From positions 2,728,001 through 2,792,000 of the forward strand of contig KV748183.1 of the NCBI GenBank assembly GCA_001692895.1: a DNA stretch of 64,000 nt. Reading direction: 5' to 3'. A program made the position numbers and the translations under genes. Under the pieces are notes generated by a model. That model had not been told where the DNA came from. It saw nothing but the letters and a program-made list of their open reading frames with translations, and did not search any database. This stretch comes from Cenococcum geophilum 1.58 (Eukaryota > Ascomycota > Dothideomycetes > Gloniales > Gloniaceae). Below are positions 35,465-46,479 of the stretch, piece after piece. The first letter of the stretch is position 1, and each line of letters starts with the position of its first letter.

Positions 35465-35800
35465 ATATGTCTCCGCCTTCTCAATAGCCTCCACTTCCTT
35501 AACAGCCTCTACCTCCTTAACAGCCTCCGCCTCCTCTACTTCCTTAATAGCCTCCACCTCCTTAATAGCCCTAACCCCATTAATAGCCTCCACCCCACTA
35601 ATAGCTTCCACCCTATTAGCAGCCTCCACCCTACTAATAGCCTCCACCCCACTAACAGCCTCCGCCTCTTTAGCAGCCTCTATTTCCTTAATAGCCTCCA
35701 CCCCCTTAACAGCCTCTGCCCCCCTAACAGCCTCTGCCCCCCCAATAGCCTCTACCTCCATCTTATGGCGCACCTTATTAAGGTATCCCTCCTTAATAGC
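35465..35800 (+). repeat. 18-bp Gln-Gln-Pro-Pro-Pro-Pro repeat (block C)
   Basis: About eighteen units of AATAGCCTCCACCTCCTT. In frame they read Gln-Gln-Pro-Pro/Leu-Pro-Pro/His. The array ends with two copies of a segment containing TATGGCGCACC. Confidence 0.85.
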
Positions 35801-36519
35801 CTCCATCTAATTATGGCGCACCCCTAGAATAGGTACCTCCTCCTCCTTTAGGGATAGGACCTCCCTAAGGCGCCGATCTAATGTGGAGAGTATGTAATAA
35901 TTGCTTTTTCGTATAGGACTAAAATATTTAGAGAGAGTTAATCTTAGTACAAACAAGAAGTGATAACGACTTATATTATTTATTCTTTAAGAATAACGGA
36001 CGATAATAAGGGACGCTGATTTTTAATGTTGTTCCTACGGACATAATATTAGGAGGACTTAACATCGCACTAAACTTTATTTTATGGGCCCGCGAAGCAC
36101 AGCGAATAATATATATAAATGTTGGAAACGCAGAAACCCTAAGAGAGATATAACGTAGTGGGGAAAATCCAGTAGTCCGAGGAGTTGGGTTCCTAAGAAG
36201 ACGCCCTAGTATTACATTTGGAAGGGCTACCTGGACGTAGGTCAAAGTAGGGAATAGAGAAGAGTATGAATTCTTTATATTTAGTGACTATGTAAATACA
36301 CTGCTCTGTTTAGATATAGTAGCTCGCTAATAAGTTATGAGTATATGTTATAATAGTGGACAGAGTATACTATCTGATTGGCCCCTAGATAGATAATAAG
36401 CCCATTTTAGGCAGAATATACGCTAGGTAAATACCTCCCCAGCCTAGGGCTTCCCTAGTCCCGCTAGGGGATACTTTAATCTAGCTAGGGGATACTTTAA
36501 CCCAGCTGGAGGCTATTAA

Positions 36520-36735
36520 AATCCTAGAGGCTATTAAAATCCTAGAGGTTATTAAAATCCAACCTATTAAAATCCAGTCTATTAAAACCCAGCCTATTAA
36601 AATCCAGTCTATTAAAACCCAGCCTATTAAAATCCAGTCTATTAAAACCCAGCCTATTAAAATCTAGTCTATTAAAACCCAGCCTATTAAAATCTAACCT
36701 ATTATAATCCAGCCTATTAGAATCCAGCTAGAGTA
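36520..36735 (+). repeat. 15-bp Tyr-Gln-Asn-Pro repeat (block D)
   Basis: About fourteen units of TATTAAAATCCAGTC and TATTAAAACCCAGCC alternate, giving the pentapeptides Tyr-Gln-Asn-Pro-Val and Tyr-Gln-Asn-Pro-Ala in the giant frame. The strict alternation implies a 30-bp duplication unit. Confidence 0.9.
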
Positions 36736-36768
36736 TATTAAAATCTAACTAGGGGCTACTTTAATTAA

Positions 36769-36840
36769 GCACCCGCACCTGCACCTACACCTACGCCTAC
36801 GCTTACGCCTATACCTACACCTACACCCCTACCTACACCC
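36769..36840 (+). repeat. 6-bp Pro-Thr repeat (block E)
   Basis: Hexamers of the type CACCTA and CGCCTA in tandem encode alternating Pro and Ala/Thr in the giant frame. Confidence 0.85.
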
Positions 36841-37164
36841 GTAGCACCACTAGCAGGTAATACAGTTATTTAAGGACTTCTTAATGCAATTACTATATAC
36901 AACTCTGGACAAGCCGATCTATTTTTAGTTCTCCTCTAGAACGCAATTACTGGAATAAGTGATAATATTAGAAATCCAGCTCTAGATAAACTGCTTTCTT
37001 TAATTTATACGCACCGGCCTACAGATTAGGCGCTAGGCAATCTTCTTACTTTACTTGCTATAGCACGTAGAACATAAAATCGTTTACCTATAGCCATATA
37101 TATGTAGATAGACAATAATACCGTATATAATAACGTGCGAAATATATGCTACTTAAACGAGCTC

Positions 37165-37700
37165 TAAATCTCCCTTTCTGCTACGTGATTGTAATATCCT
37201 TATCTAAGCAACTTATTAGCCCCATTTTGCCTGCTATATTAGTATTGGCCTTAGTATAAGCCACCAATAAGCTATTGAGAGCATTGAGAGCATTAGTTAG
37301 ATTAAGTTCTTTTAACTTAAGTGAAATTTTAATTAAGTATAATCCGAGATACGCCCAAATCTTTTCGTGACCTATATTGGGGTGTGTCGAACTAGATAAT
37401 AAAATAAGAACTCTATCTATTGAAGCTAGCTCTAGAAGCTCTCTATATATATAAGGTAGGTATAGGTAATAGAAACTAGTGGTAAGCAATACGGTGATAA
37501 GAGAATGGTGGAATAAACTAGTACAGTTAGAAAATTCTTATAGTTTATAGTAACGTAGATTACTAACTGGTGTCTCTTAAATCGATTCGACCAGTACGAA
37601 ATTTCTTTAGTAGGTTATTTAAATTTAGGTCGAGCAATAATAGGGTTAAAGGATAGCCTGGGAATAATAGAAGCAAACTCTAATTAGTATGGGAGAGTGC
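37165..37700 (-). repeat. direct duplication, copy 1, with a short open minus-strand frame
   Basis: The segment aligns with 37847-38265, which lacks about 130 bp from the middle. The minus strand at 37181-37489 is open for 102 codons (IYRELLELASIDRVLILLSS, EKIWAYLGLYLIKISLKLKE, LNLTNALNALNSLLVAYTKA) and part of it recurs in copy 2 and near 45535-45588. The helical, Leu-rich reading suggests a small real protein, but no family was recognised. Confidence 0.5.
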
Positions 37701-37846
37701 CAATATAAATGAGAGATATAATTTAATGGAGTAAAGATTTACTTTATTAGAACATAGTATGCACCGTATTATAGAATAGGCAAAGGATAGAAAGAATATT
37801 TTAGTATAGTAATAAGAATTCCTCTAGTTATATTAAAATAAGCCCT

Positions 37847-38265
37847 AAATTCCCCTTCCCCGCTACACTATTATAATTTCCTTATCTAAGCAATTTATCA
37901 ACCTCATTTTGCTTGTGATATTAATATCGGCCTTAGTAGAAGCCACGGATAAGCCATTAAGAATATCGAGAACATTAGCTAGATTAAGTTCTTTTAACCT
38001 AGGTAACATTTTAATTAGGTGTTTTCTAAGGTACTCCCAAATCTTTTTATTACCTATATTGGGGTAACTAAGCTAGAATAAACTAGTACTGTTAGCAATT
38101 CCTATAGCCTATAGTGGAGCGGATTACTAACTAATGTCTCTTAAATTGATATAATAAGTACGAGATTTAGCCTGGTGGATTATTTAAATTTAGATTAAGT
38201 AACAGCGGGGTTAAAGGGTGGCCTAAAAATAGTAGAAGTAAACTTAAATTAAGGTGTAAGAGGGC
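37847..38265 (-). repeat. direct duplication, copy 2
   Basis: Diverged copy of 37165-37700 with an internal deletion. Its minus strand repeats KKIWEYLRKHLIKMLPRLKE and LNLANVLDILNGLSVASTKA. Its downstream end touches the last codons of the JmjC gene. Confidence 0.55.
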
Positions 38266-40840
38266 ATAATAAAGTGCATGTCCTTTAGTAATAGTTTTCT
38301 TTAGCTTAGCTTTTAATTTCTTATAGTTGTTATATAGGTAAAGCTTTTCCAGGCGAGGGACAACCGTATTATAGACTATAGTAGTTACTTTTTTCCTAAT
38401 CTTACTCCGGGACTCGGCCCGTTAGTTTTTTACTACTTTAACTTCCTTAAAGAAGCTCTAAAAGTATTAATAAAGAGCGGACCTATGCTTATATAAGGAA
38501 TTCAAACTAATATTACGTTTGGAATTTTCTGCTATAAGATATAACTCCACGATACCGTCTATACTCTTTACTATATCTTTTATAGGTGTATAAGACTCTA
38601 TATAACGTATAGCATCTTTAAGATACCTAAGAATTGCTAGTTTCCTAATCTTATATATGAGTTAAATTATCCGAAGCACACATCCATCTGCTTAATCTTT
38701 TGGATAATTATCCTACATTTTTAAAATACATAGTATTTGATGCTCTTTATAGCCCACAGCCACTGTGGAGGCCCGAAGGCAGCACATCTAACGGTCACTA
38801 GTAGTTGAAATCGGTGAGACTATATATATATTTAGAGAAAAGCCCTCGTCTATTATATATTTTCTCTTTCTTCCTAGTACCTAAGATCTATGGCCTGCTT
38901 TAAGCATACTTTCCCTACCTCCTAAGAATGGCCCTAACGCTTACTTAACGCAGTATTCGGACTTTAGGGTCTAGTAGTAGGTATTTATAAAGTCTATAGA
39001 TATAACCGTTAATATTAGGGTATATGCATCCATAATAGTGTCGTTATCTAGAGTTAGTAGTTCTTTGGAACAATCTAGTAGTGGCATACTTAAGGATCTC
39101 GGTAAGGGGTATTTAGAACTACCGTCTAGGATAGAGTTTAATATCAGTGTATCTATAAGATGGAGGTCTATTATAGATTTAATGCCTAACCTACAAGTAG
39201 AAGAGGTATAGGATTGTTCTTTAAATAATGGAGAAAGCTTAGAGGACCCTTAGAGAGCGTCTATATTAGTAAATTATATACTAGGAACTCCGGCAGACAA
39301 GACTACTTTAGGAGGAGTTTTATAATCTTTTAGTTTAAACGCTTTCCTTAACTTACGCTTAAGAGTATCCGAGTCGGTTAATTTAGCTAAGTTAGGCATT
39401 TCTAAAAGCTGATCGTCGAATTCTATATCCGAGATTGTATTATTCTTACGTTTATTTATAGCTACTTAATTATGTCTGGGCCTTGTATCTGCTTTAAATA
39501 ATAGAGAAAATTCCCGGTTTGGATTGCTGGGTAAGATAGACAAATCTTATACGTTAATATATGTATCCTCCGTATATTTTTTCGAGCAAAATTGGTAACT
39601 AACAGAAGCTTACTAGTCGCCTTTTAGTGTTAAGTTAATAGCCTTGGCGCAATTAGGACCTAGGTTTAGCCTAAAGTAGTATATATCTTCTAGAACTCTA
39701 ATAACCTGCCCGGGTTCTTAATAGATAATAGTGAAATTAATACTCTATTTTAGCAATTATAATAGGGTAATAAGAGGAGCTAAATGGCGGATAAATTAAG
39801 TATAAGACTTAATGCTATAAAAGGTCTCTTTTAGCTTAGATTTAAGGAGACGGGAATAGTATAGGGGTATAATAATCTATACTTTTAGGGAGCTAGTATA
39901 GAGGAGATTAATAGAGCTAAGACCGGCATCTTTAATATGCATACTAAACGGCGATATTGTTCGGCTGATATACGCATAGGGGTAGTGTATGCCTTCTAGC
40001 TTCTGGGCTGTTTGCATTAAGCGGTTATTATATTAAAGAGGTATTAGAGGTAAGCTAATTAAGGCTTATGTCTCTAGGTCTTTTGCGTTAAATATATAGT
40101 AGTCTATATTAATAGGCAATCCTCCAATTAATTCGGTTAGCTAATCTCCTTAAGACTGCGCGGTCGGTAACGAAGGTAGATCTTTATATAGAGTAGGCGC
40201 CTTTATATCCGGTATAAGAGGATTTTTATAGGGCCTACCTTGGCCTACCTAATAGACTATAGAGTTTAGAGACTTTTTTAAGAGGTTGTTATGGTAAAGC
40301 TGGAATATAGTGCTTTCGAAATCCACTAATAGGAAACTTTTATGCGCTCTGCTAAAGTCGAATAGTTCTATAGGCACTTTAATCTAGATAAATCCGTCCT
40401 TGCAAACCTTATCTATAAGAATAAAGCGAAAGGTATAAGGAAGGTTTTGCAACTCTTTAACAGTAAGTTGGTTACAGTTGCTAGTGGAAAGTTTAATTAA
40501 GTCTGGATATTAAACCCTCTAAATACATAGATAGGTAGACGCTGAACCTAATATTCTTTTACCACATCTTTTACGCGGCTTAGGATTTCCCGTGTATTTA
40601 TTAAAATACGTAAAAAATATTCTCTAGGCCCTTCTAAACCTTGTCCTATTTAACCCCTATATTAATTAGAACATCCTTATTTTCGTAAATATAATAAAGG
40701 TTATCGGTACAGAATGCCTTTACCTATTCCTAAATTTAGTTAGATGTGGTTAAAGCTATATATCTTTAACGTACTAGGAGGTCTTTAGTAGCCCTTTTAA
40801 TTTTGCTAAACTCTCGGTTAATAATAGAGCTTCGCGCCAT
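38190..40840 (-). pseudogene. JmjC (jumonji)-domain protein, RIP-inactivated
   Basis: The minus strand from ATG at 40840 (MARSSIINREFSKIKRATKD) gives about 880 codons with one frame change near 40.5 kb. After it come STSNCNQLTVKEL, YTFRFILIDKVCKDGFI and LLVDFESTIFQLYHNNLLKK. The JmjC core starts near residue 295: ISRTISPFS, MHIKDAGLSSINLLYTSSLK, SIKSYT, FIRHLAPLITLL, then QVIRVLEDIYYFRLNLGPNC and AKAINL. This follows KDM4-type cores (FGMHVEDADLxSINYLH ... GxxH.G.N.G.N.AE..NF). The HxE/D iron motif now reads HIK and the distal His reads Tyr, both explainable by G-to-A and C-to-T changes. A long basic/disordered C-terminal part follows (FDDQLLEMPNLAKLTDSDTL, RKAFKLKDYKTPPKVVLSAG). The enzyme would demethylate histone lysines with Fe(II) and 2-oxoglutarate. 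Interruptions are mostly TAA/TAG. Confidence 0.75.
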
Positions 40841-41220
40841 ATCTAGTATTGTATATCTTTTTCGTTATTCCACTCCTAGCTAATTGTAGCGGTCTATTTA
40901 TTAGTATACTGCTAGCTTTAAATTTTATTTCTAGACTATAGAACATGTTACATTTAACGCGTCGCATACTTCTTAACCGCGCCGTATAGTAAGAACCTAT
41001 TATTAGGAAGAATAACCCACTATAAACGTTCGGTTATTAGAAAACCATAGTAGCATAGTAGGTTCGCTTATATGAACTTAAGCCTATAATAGGGTATATT
41101 ACGCGGCCAAATCTAGATTTTAATACGCTATATATAGCTGACGTTTAAGAACCCAATTAGTGTCTACTATAAAACGCTAGGTCGCTAGTCAACTATAAAT
41201 ATAGCAGTTAGCTTAATTTA
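40841..41220. promoter_or_regulatory. divergent intergenic region
   Basis: 380 bp between the start of the minus-strand JmjC gene and the ATG of the plus-strand unknown gene at 41221. It would have held both promoters. No specific site could be recognised through the RIP damage. Confidence 0.35.
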
Positions 41221-43195
41221 ATGACAAGTGAAGATAATATAATTGTCGCCGGCAGCTCCGTATTTTAGAACTCGGAGTATTCCCTAGTCGCGGTTAGTAT
41301 AACCTTAGCGTTTCTATACGCTAACTAACGCTTTAACCTCCTGGCAGGATTAAAATAGTTCACCCTACGCTATAACAGAACCTGCACTAACGGTTCTGGT
41401 AGTATTGAGATCGCTAAAATAGGATGTAGGTAGCTAGGTTTTAAATTAAGCGGTCTCTAGGGATCTATATAAATATTACCCTATTAACTAAACTTAAAAT
41501 AACCTATTTTTAAACTATATGGGCATTTCCCGTTAGCATTACTAAACTTAAAGTGTATCTTAAAGCCTATACCAAAGGATCTTCCGCAATTCTTACTTTA
41601 TAACTTTGTTATTGGTTCGGCTAAGGACCTAAGGTTTATATTAACAAGTTATTACTTAAGCTAGTGGGAATAATTAAAGAAGAGTTTCTGCTCCCCTAGC
41701 GAGAGGTATCCTACTCTAAGTGGGATAAAGCAGCAAAATGCTAGGAAGGTTAATGCACTTGAACGGACTATATGCGCTTATTGGGCCCAAAAATATATAG
41801 ACCATTTATAACCGATTAGTCCTACTAGTATCGCCTTAATTATAACTTATTACTTAATTACGAATAGTCCTATAAGTCCTAGATAGAAAGGTTTACCAAG
41901 AGTCTACCCGCTAAGTTTATAGATAACTAGTTAACCCTAGTAGAATATAATAAAGTATAAGATGCAATAACCAGAGCTAGCGATTGCTAAACGGTGGCAG
42001 ATACTTAAGTCCGATTTTAGTCTTAAGACCGTTATCTTTTACTATAACGTAAACCCTAAAATAGGTAAACTCCTAGGCTATTTAGATTGGCAGATAAGCT
42101 TTCTAAAAATAACTCTTAGCTACCTTATCCTCCTATTATACCTTAGCGTAGTTAGGCGGTTCTTAATATATAGATACTCTACAATATCCAACTCTAATAG
42201 ATCGCGGTTTAGCCAAGCTATACGTATTCTTAAACTTACGTCCTTTATTTAGATTTTATAGCTATCGCACCTTATTGGGTGGCACTGTCCAATAACCTAC
42301 AATATTAAGAGTGAAATAGATACTTTAGCATTATTAAAAGAGCAGGATATAAAGGGTTCCTTTGACCTTTTAACCAGTATGCTTATATTTCCTCCTAACC
42401 TTAAGCTATAATAACCAAGACGTAGAAATAGCCTACTTAAACTAGCCGAGACTTATAATATTCTCATTTTCTTATAATTTAGTGGTATTCCTAGGAGATA
42501 GTAGCATTGAGAAAAATATCCCCTTCGCAATGGCTTAGTTTAAGTTAAATCTTATATACACAAAATAGCCTTGCGAGAGCACTATCTGGAGATTTTACTT
42601 ATTGGGATGGAATAGTATAAGACTTAAAGGAATAGCTCTCTATTAATAATACTATCCTCTTTTAGCGAGTAAGAAATGAATATTAACCCGAACTTAGTAG
42701 AAGGCACTTTTTAATTTTTCTTAAATAAAATGCTCTAAACGGCAAGAATTCGGATATAGCCTAATACTTATATATTATATCACCTGGATTACGCAGCTCT
42801 AAAGCTAAAATCTACCAATCCCACTATGTTACACGATAGAATTGTAGTTCGTGCCCGATAATTTTACCTTTAAGCTAAATTAAGGCGTTAAACCCCGTAA
42901 CCCCTTGCCACCCTTAGGCGTATTACCCCTATTACCGCCCTTACCCCCTACTTATTACCCTAACCTATAAAACCACCACATTAGCTATTAAAGCGCTTAC
43001 CCTTTGGGTCCTTAAAAGTCGACCTAGTCGGCACTATAGAGAAAGGGTATAAATACTTACGCCAGCCTCTTCTTTACTACCCCTATTCGCGACTTACCTA
43101 TTCCCATTTTAACGCCGTAACTCTCTTAGCCTAAACTATAGACCTTTTTCCTTATTTTATTCTTTTAGCGTATATCTTCACTCCTCCATCTTATA
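41221..43195 (+). pseudogene. large unknown protein, RIP-inactivated
   Basis: From ATG at 41221 a single frame gives about 650 codons: MTSEDNIIVAGSSVF, NSEYSLVAVSITLAFLYAN, FTLRYNRTCTNGSGSIEIAK, FLLYNFVIGSAKDLRFILTS, ARKVNALERTICAYWAQKYI, KLLGYLDWQISFLKITLSYL, GSFDLLTSMLIFPPNLKL, LREHYLEILLIGM and TMLHDRIVVRAR. Pro-rich sequence follows (PITALTPYLLP) and a pyrimidine-rich end. The amino-acid texture is that of a folded, soluble protein, but I do not recognise a domain. Interruptions are TAA/TAG, with one TGA near 42510. It is divergent from the JmjC gene and lies just upstream of the DUF3435 fragment on the same strand. Confidence 0.45.
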
Positions 43196-43397
43196 CGCTC
43201 TAGTTGCTCTTAACCGCTCCTTAGCTACTTCGCTGCCCTCTATCGCCATTCTACTTATAATCGTCGTACTTCTCCCCCTATAGCCCTACGCCACTCCATT
43301 ACCTTTCTCCGCTTCCTTTTTATTACTTAAGCCCTTGCCCTCCTTTTAGCATATTACTACCCACAGTTAGGCCTATAAGATAATAATATAGGTTTAA
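43196..43397 (+). promoter_or_regulatory. pyrimidine-rich tract upstream of the DUF3435 fragment
   Basis: About 170 bp with long C/T runs (CTCTATCGCCATTCTAC, CTTCTCCCCCTATAGCCC, CCTTTCTCCGCTTCC). CT-rich tracts are common in front of highly expressed filamentous-fungal genes. It could also be the Pro-rich tail of the gene before it. Confidence 0.35.
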
Positions 43398-43990
43398 AGA
43401 CAGAAACCCTAATAAAAGAGGGTTAAGTACGTAGGGGATTATTATAAAAATCTTATTAAAAAGCTAGCACTATAAGGTCTAGTTAAAGCGGAGCCTATAA
43501 ATACTACTAAGGCCATTATAAGCGAAGTATAGAAGAAATAGAAGCTGTAAGTTAAGTGCTTATTATCCTATAAATCCTACTTATTAGTAATTAGATATTG
43601 CAGAGAGATTAACTAAAGCTTTATTAACTTTCTAAAATCTTTAACCACAGAACATTATATAGTGTTCTTTAGATGGGTTTTAGATTTCTTCCCTTACGTG
43701 TGGAAGAAATCTAGTCTCCACTAGTACTAGAGAGTGCTTAAGATACTGTTTAAAGAATATATAAATAGCTAGATAGAAGAAGACGTAATAAAGGGCGTAA
43801 ACAACGTATAGATTCCCTCTACGAAGACTAAAGGCGTTATTACTAACATAAGTGCTATAGTATATTAAAATCCTAAGAAAGGAGTACAATCTTAATATAT
43901 CTAGGGGTCTAAATAATAAATAAATGAATAAATTAACTACTTATTGCATCGTATTTATAAGAGAGCCGATTTATTGCGATATAAATAAAT
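43398..43990 (+). pseudogene. DUF3435 tyrosine recombinase (Starship captain family), N-terminal part, RIP-inactivated
   Basis: One frame of about 195 codons: KRVKYVGDYYKNLIKKLAL, then VKAEPINTTKAIISEV, FINFLKSLT, EHYIVFFRWVLDFFPYVWKK, SSLH, RVLKILFKEYI and EEDVIKGVNN. The order (T)xEHYxxFFRWVLDxYPxVxKxSxLHxYxRVLKMLYxE, followed by a VNN element, is that of the SAM-like N-terminal region of DUF3435 proteins. These are the tyrosine recombinases that move Starship elements. The catalytic half with R, H-x-x-R and Y was not recognised downstream (43990-45100), so the gene is truncated or unreadable there. Interruptions are TAA/TAG. A GCR1/Ndc10 (Crypton) origin is less likely because of the FFRWVLD block. 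Confidence 0.55.
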
Positions 43991-45583
43991 AATCGCGATA
44001 TTGTATATAGAGGCTATATCACCGGTCTTGGAATGGTGTTATAGCAATTTGCTGTAGTCGATATTGTTTTTAAGTCCCCTCCTCTTATTACTTGCTATCT
44101 ACTCTTGCGTATATATTTAAATAAGCGGCGTATAATTAATACTATATATACACCTTAGTATCCTTTTACTATACTATAAGGCTTTAAGTTTCCTATATAT
44201 ATTTATAAGGATTTTAAAATATTTAATTATTATTACTGCTTATAAATAAATATATCGTTAAGAACTAATGGATGAAATTATTATTAGGACCTCTGGATAT
44301 ATCTGTACGGGATAAACTAGTATTATCAGTTAACGACCTTCTTTAAGTATTACCCTTCACTTACTTAACTGGCTATAGTCTGTCCTACTTAAAGTAGTGT
44401 CTATGCGTCTGATATAATCCTAGATCTTAACCGCGGTTAGTAAGTAGTTATAATAGAATGTATAGAGTTAGGTGTTCTAATTGTAAATAGTAGAGGTTTA
44501 ACTTTAGAAATGCACGGAGTACTCGCGTAGCTTGCATTTCATTATAGAGAAACAGAGATCTTGCTTAAAGAAAATCTCCTACTAACGCTTAGCGCTTTTC
44601 CCACAAGTGACTATTTATTAAAAGAAAATCGGCAGTTAAAAATTATTATTAAGCTCTTTTAAGAGATATTTTCTTCAAGGTTATATTTTCTCCTTAATAC
44701 AATTAGGACCCCTTTAATTATAGACATAGTAACGGTAGTAACCCCCGCCGTGGCAGCTTTAAGTCTTATAGCTCTATTCTTGGTAACAAGAACGGCAGGT
44801 TTTACTCCTAGATGGTCCCCTTAGGCCTCTTAGTTAAAACCACTTTCCTTATAAGCTACTTTAATAATAACTTCAACTAAATTTCTCCCTCCTTCTGTTA
44901 TATAATCGCCTATCTGCTTATCCATAAACCGCTAAGTAACATTACTATCTGTAGCGGTAGCAATTCGCACTTTCTTCTCTTCTATAATAGCAGCCCTGGT
45001 GCTACTAAGAGTATCTTATACAGCTATACCTGTTAAATCTCTATTCCTTAATAGTATAAGGAGCTTAGCGATAACTAGACATTTTAGTTAGATACGCCTG
45101 CAAATTAACATTATATGTGGCTACGCACCATCATTTGGAATTATAACGCTTTAATCCCCCTCCTTAAGTAGTATCTAAAATACGTCTTGTTGATTAAGTA
45201 GTAGATTGGTGTTATATACTATAACCTAGTTTATAAGACCATTAATAGAGCACTAAAAGAAGACACGCAGTATTATCTTATGGTGTAATTCCTAAGTAAA
45301 ATCCTATTGGCCGCCTTTGTAGGAATAGGCGCATGACCGCTCTAAGCCGTAGTAGCGCTTAGATTCTAAGCTTTAAGCGCTGATTACAGTTAACTAGAAA
45401 GACTTATTCGTTTAGCTTTATAATCTCATATCTCTAGTAAGTCGCCATTGATATCGTAAATATTATCAGACTTTTAATCTATATCTATTGTATTAACTAA
45501 TAGTAATATACGGTTTAAGTGTCGGACGGACAAGTCACTAAGAAGAACTCTATCGATTAAAGCTAGCTCTAGAAGCTCTCTAT
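43991..45583. other. RIP-damaged DNA downstream of the DUF3435 fragment
   Basis: No gene could be identified. It may hold the eroded C-terminal half of the recombinase. Positions about 45535-45588 repeat part of the 37181-37489 minus-strand frame (RELLELALIDRVLL), so a third fragment of that duplication ends exactly where the LTR element begins. Confidence 0.4.
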
Positions 45584-45588
45584 ATATA

Positions 45589-45751
45589 TATTACGGTACC
45601 GTTACAGACCCTAGTCAGGGGCTCGCTTAGAGACTTGGCGCCTGTATATAGACGTGTCCTTTCCTTAACCTTCTCTGCTCCTTAGCTTAGTATCTTCGTA
45701 ATACAGCATTCTACAAGCTTCGGTTCAGAGGCATTTGTATAAGCCATAACA
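45589..45751 (+). repeat. 5' LTR of the 45.6-50.1 kb element
   Basis: 163 bp containing CCTAGTCAGGGGCTCGCTT and the 3' segment CTTAGTATCTTCGTAATACA that is shared with the LTR family at 5405, 21690 and 22015. Nearly identical to the 3' LTR. Confidence 0.9.
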
Positions 45752-46479
45752 TTATACTAAGCTCACCCACCTAGGGGGACTTCATTTGTTTAGAGCTCCC
45801 TCTTTACCTCGCCTAGGAAGGCCTGGATAATCTCCCACCCCTATTCCGCGTATTCTAAGAGGACACGCGTTAAACACCCCTAGCTGCGCGTTGTTAACGC
45901 GTTAAGTCGCTATTATTAAACCGGGAGCCGGTATTTAAGCAGCTAGAAGGTTTTTTATAGTTACGATCAATAGCTAAGGACACGATGGCTTGCAGCCTAC
46001 TACTACCCTATTAGATTAAGCGCGGCTCTCTAGAACCCTCTTAACCTTTTCGACTAATATGGAGTTATATAAGCTGTAGAGACGACCTCGGTTAAGACTT
46101 AGCCTAACGCTATAAGGAATGAAATTAGTAATTCTGTTACTAAGCCTAGAACTAATCCTATAGTATTGGCCAAGATAAGCCGAGATATAACCCGAGCCGT
46201 GCTATTAGGCGGTAAGTGTATATTATCCGCGAAGTCCTTTAGTATATATTAGGTTCGGGCTAATAGCTAAGACAAGCTAACTTATAACCCGCGCTATGTT
46301 ATTAGGCGGTAGGTGCATATTGTCCGCGAAGTCCTCTAGAACAAATTCTACCCGTTATCCTCTGGCTACTACGCTGCGATAACCACCCTAATTAATACTG
46401 AGCCGTATAAGGAGAGACGAAATTAACTAGGAAGGACTTACTAGCACTATACTATTACCCTAAACCTCTAAACCTGATT

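Larger units (their letters stand above)
33664..37188 (+). pseudogene. giant modular Gln/Pro-rich repeat protein, one frame of about 1170 codons, RIP-inactivated
   Basis: From ATG at 33664 (MTPPRLYIRGDDKESL) one frame reaches TAA at 37165 or TGA at 37186. Order: N-terminal domain to residue 70; block A of 8-residue units LQQLSSAL (residues 72-190); linker with DIDNKMATTN and LGYILSLVEQNVPKEIVPE; block B of QQPL/QQPY/QQPH units (residues 304-415); a folded-looking domain (VFRPNLYRHKFYRECFVRLS, DLNVWPIYKR, NRKNLIYNDSFKD); block C of QQPPPP/QQPPPH units (residues 600-712); a second domain (GTLIFNVVPTDIILGGLNIA, WAREAQRIIYINVGNAETLR, GVGFLRRRPSITFGRATW); block D of YQNPA/YQNPV pentamers; block E of PTPTPT; and a C-terminal domain (ALDKLLSLIYTHRPT, LLTLLAIAR). 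Gln codons now read TAA/TAG; all internal stops I read are of that kind and there is no frameshift. No known family. Low-complexity blocks suggest a prion-like or scaffolding role, which is speculation. Confidence 0.7.

Noticed and set aside
33801-35806. Three open minus-strand frames (156, 110 and 119 codons) full of CYKAELS, AVKVA and VEAIKE repeats
   Set aside because: They are the antisense of the Gln/Pro repeat blocks of the plus-strand giant gene. TAA and TAG on the plus strand become Leu codons on the minus strand, so openness is automatic. The unique segments between them make sense only on the plus strand.
43398-43990. Assignment of the recombinase fragment to the Crypton/Ndc10 family
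   Set aside because: The FFRWVLD...RVLK block fits DUF3435, while the Ndc10_II signature (FYFF, DYYNLYV) is absent here and present instead at 57.7-58.1 kb.
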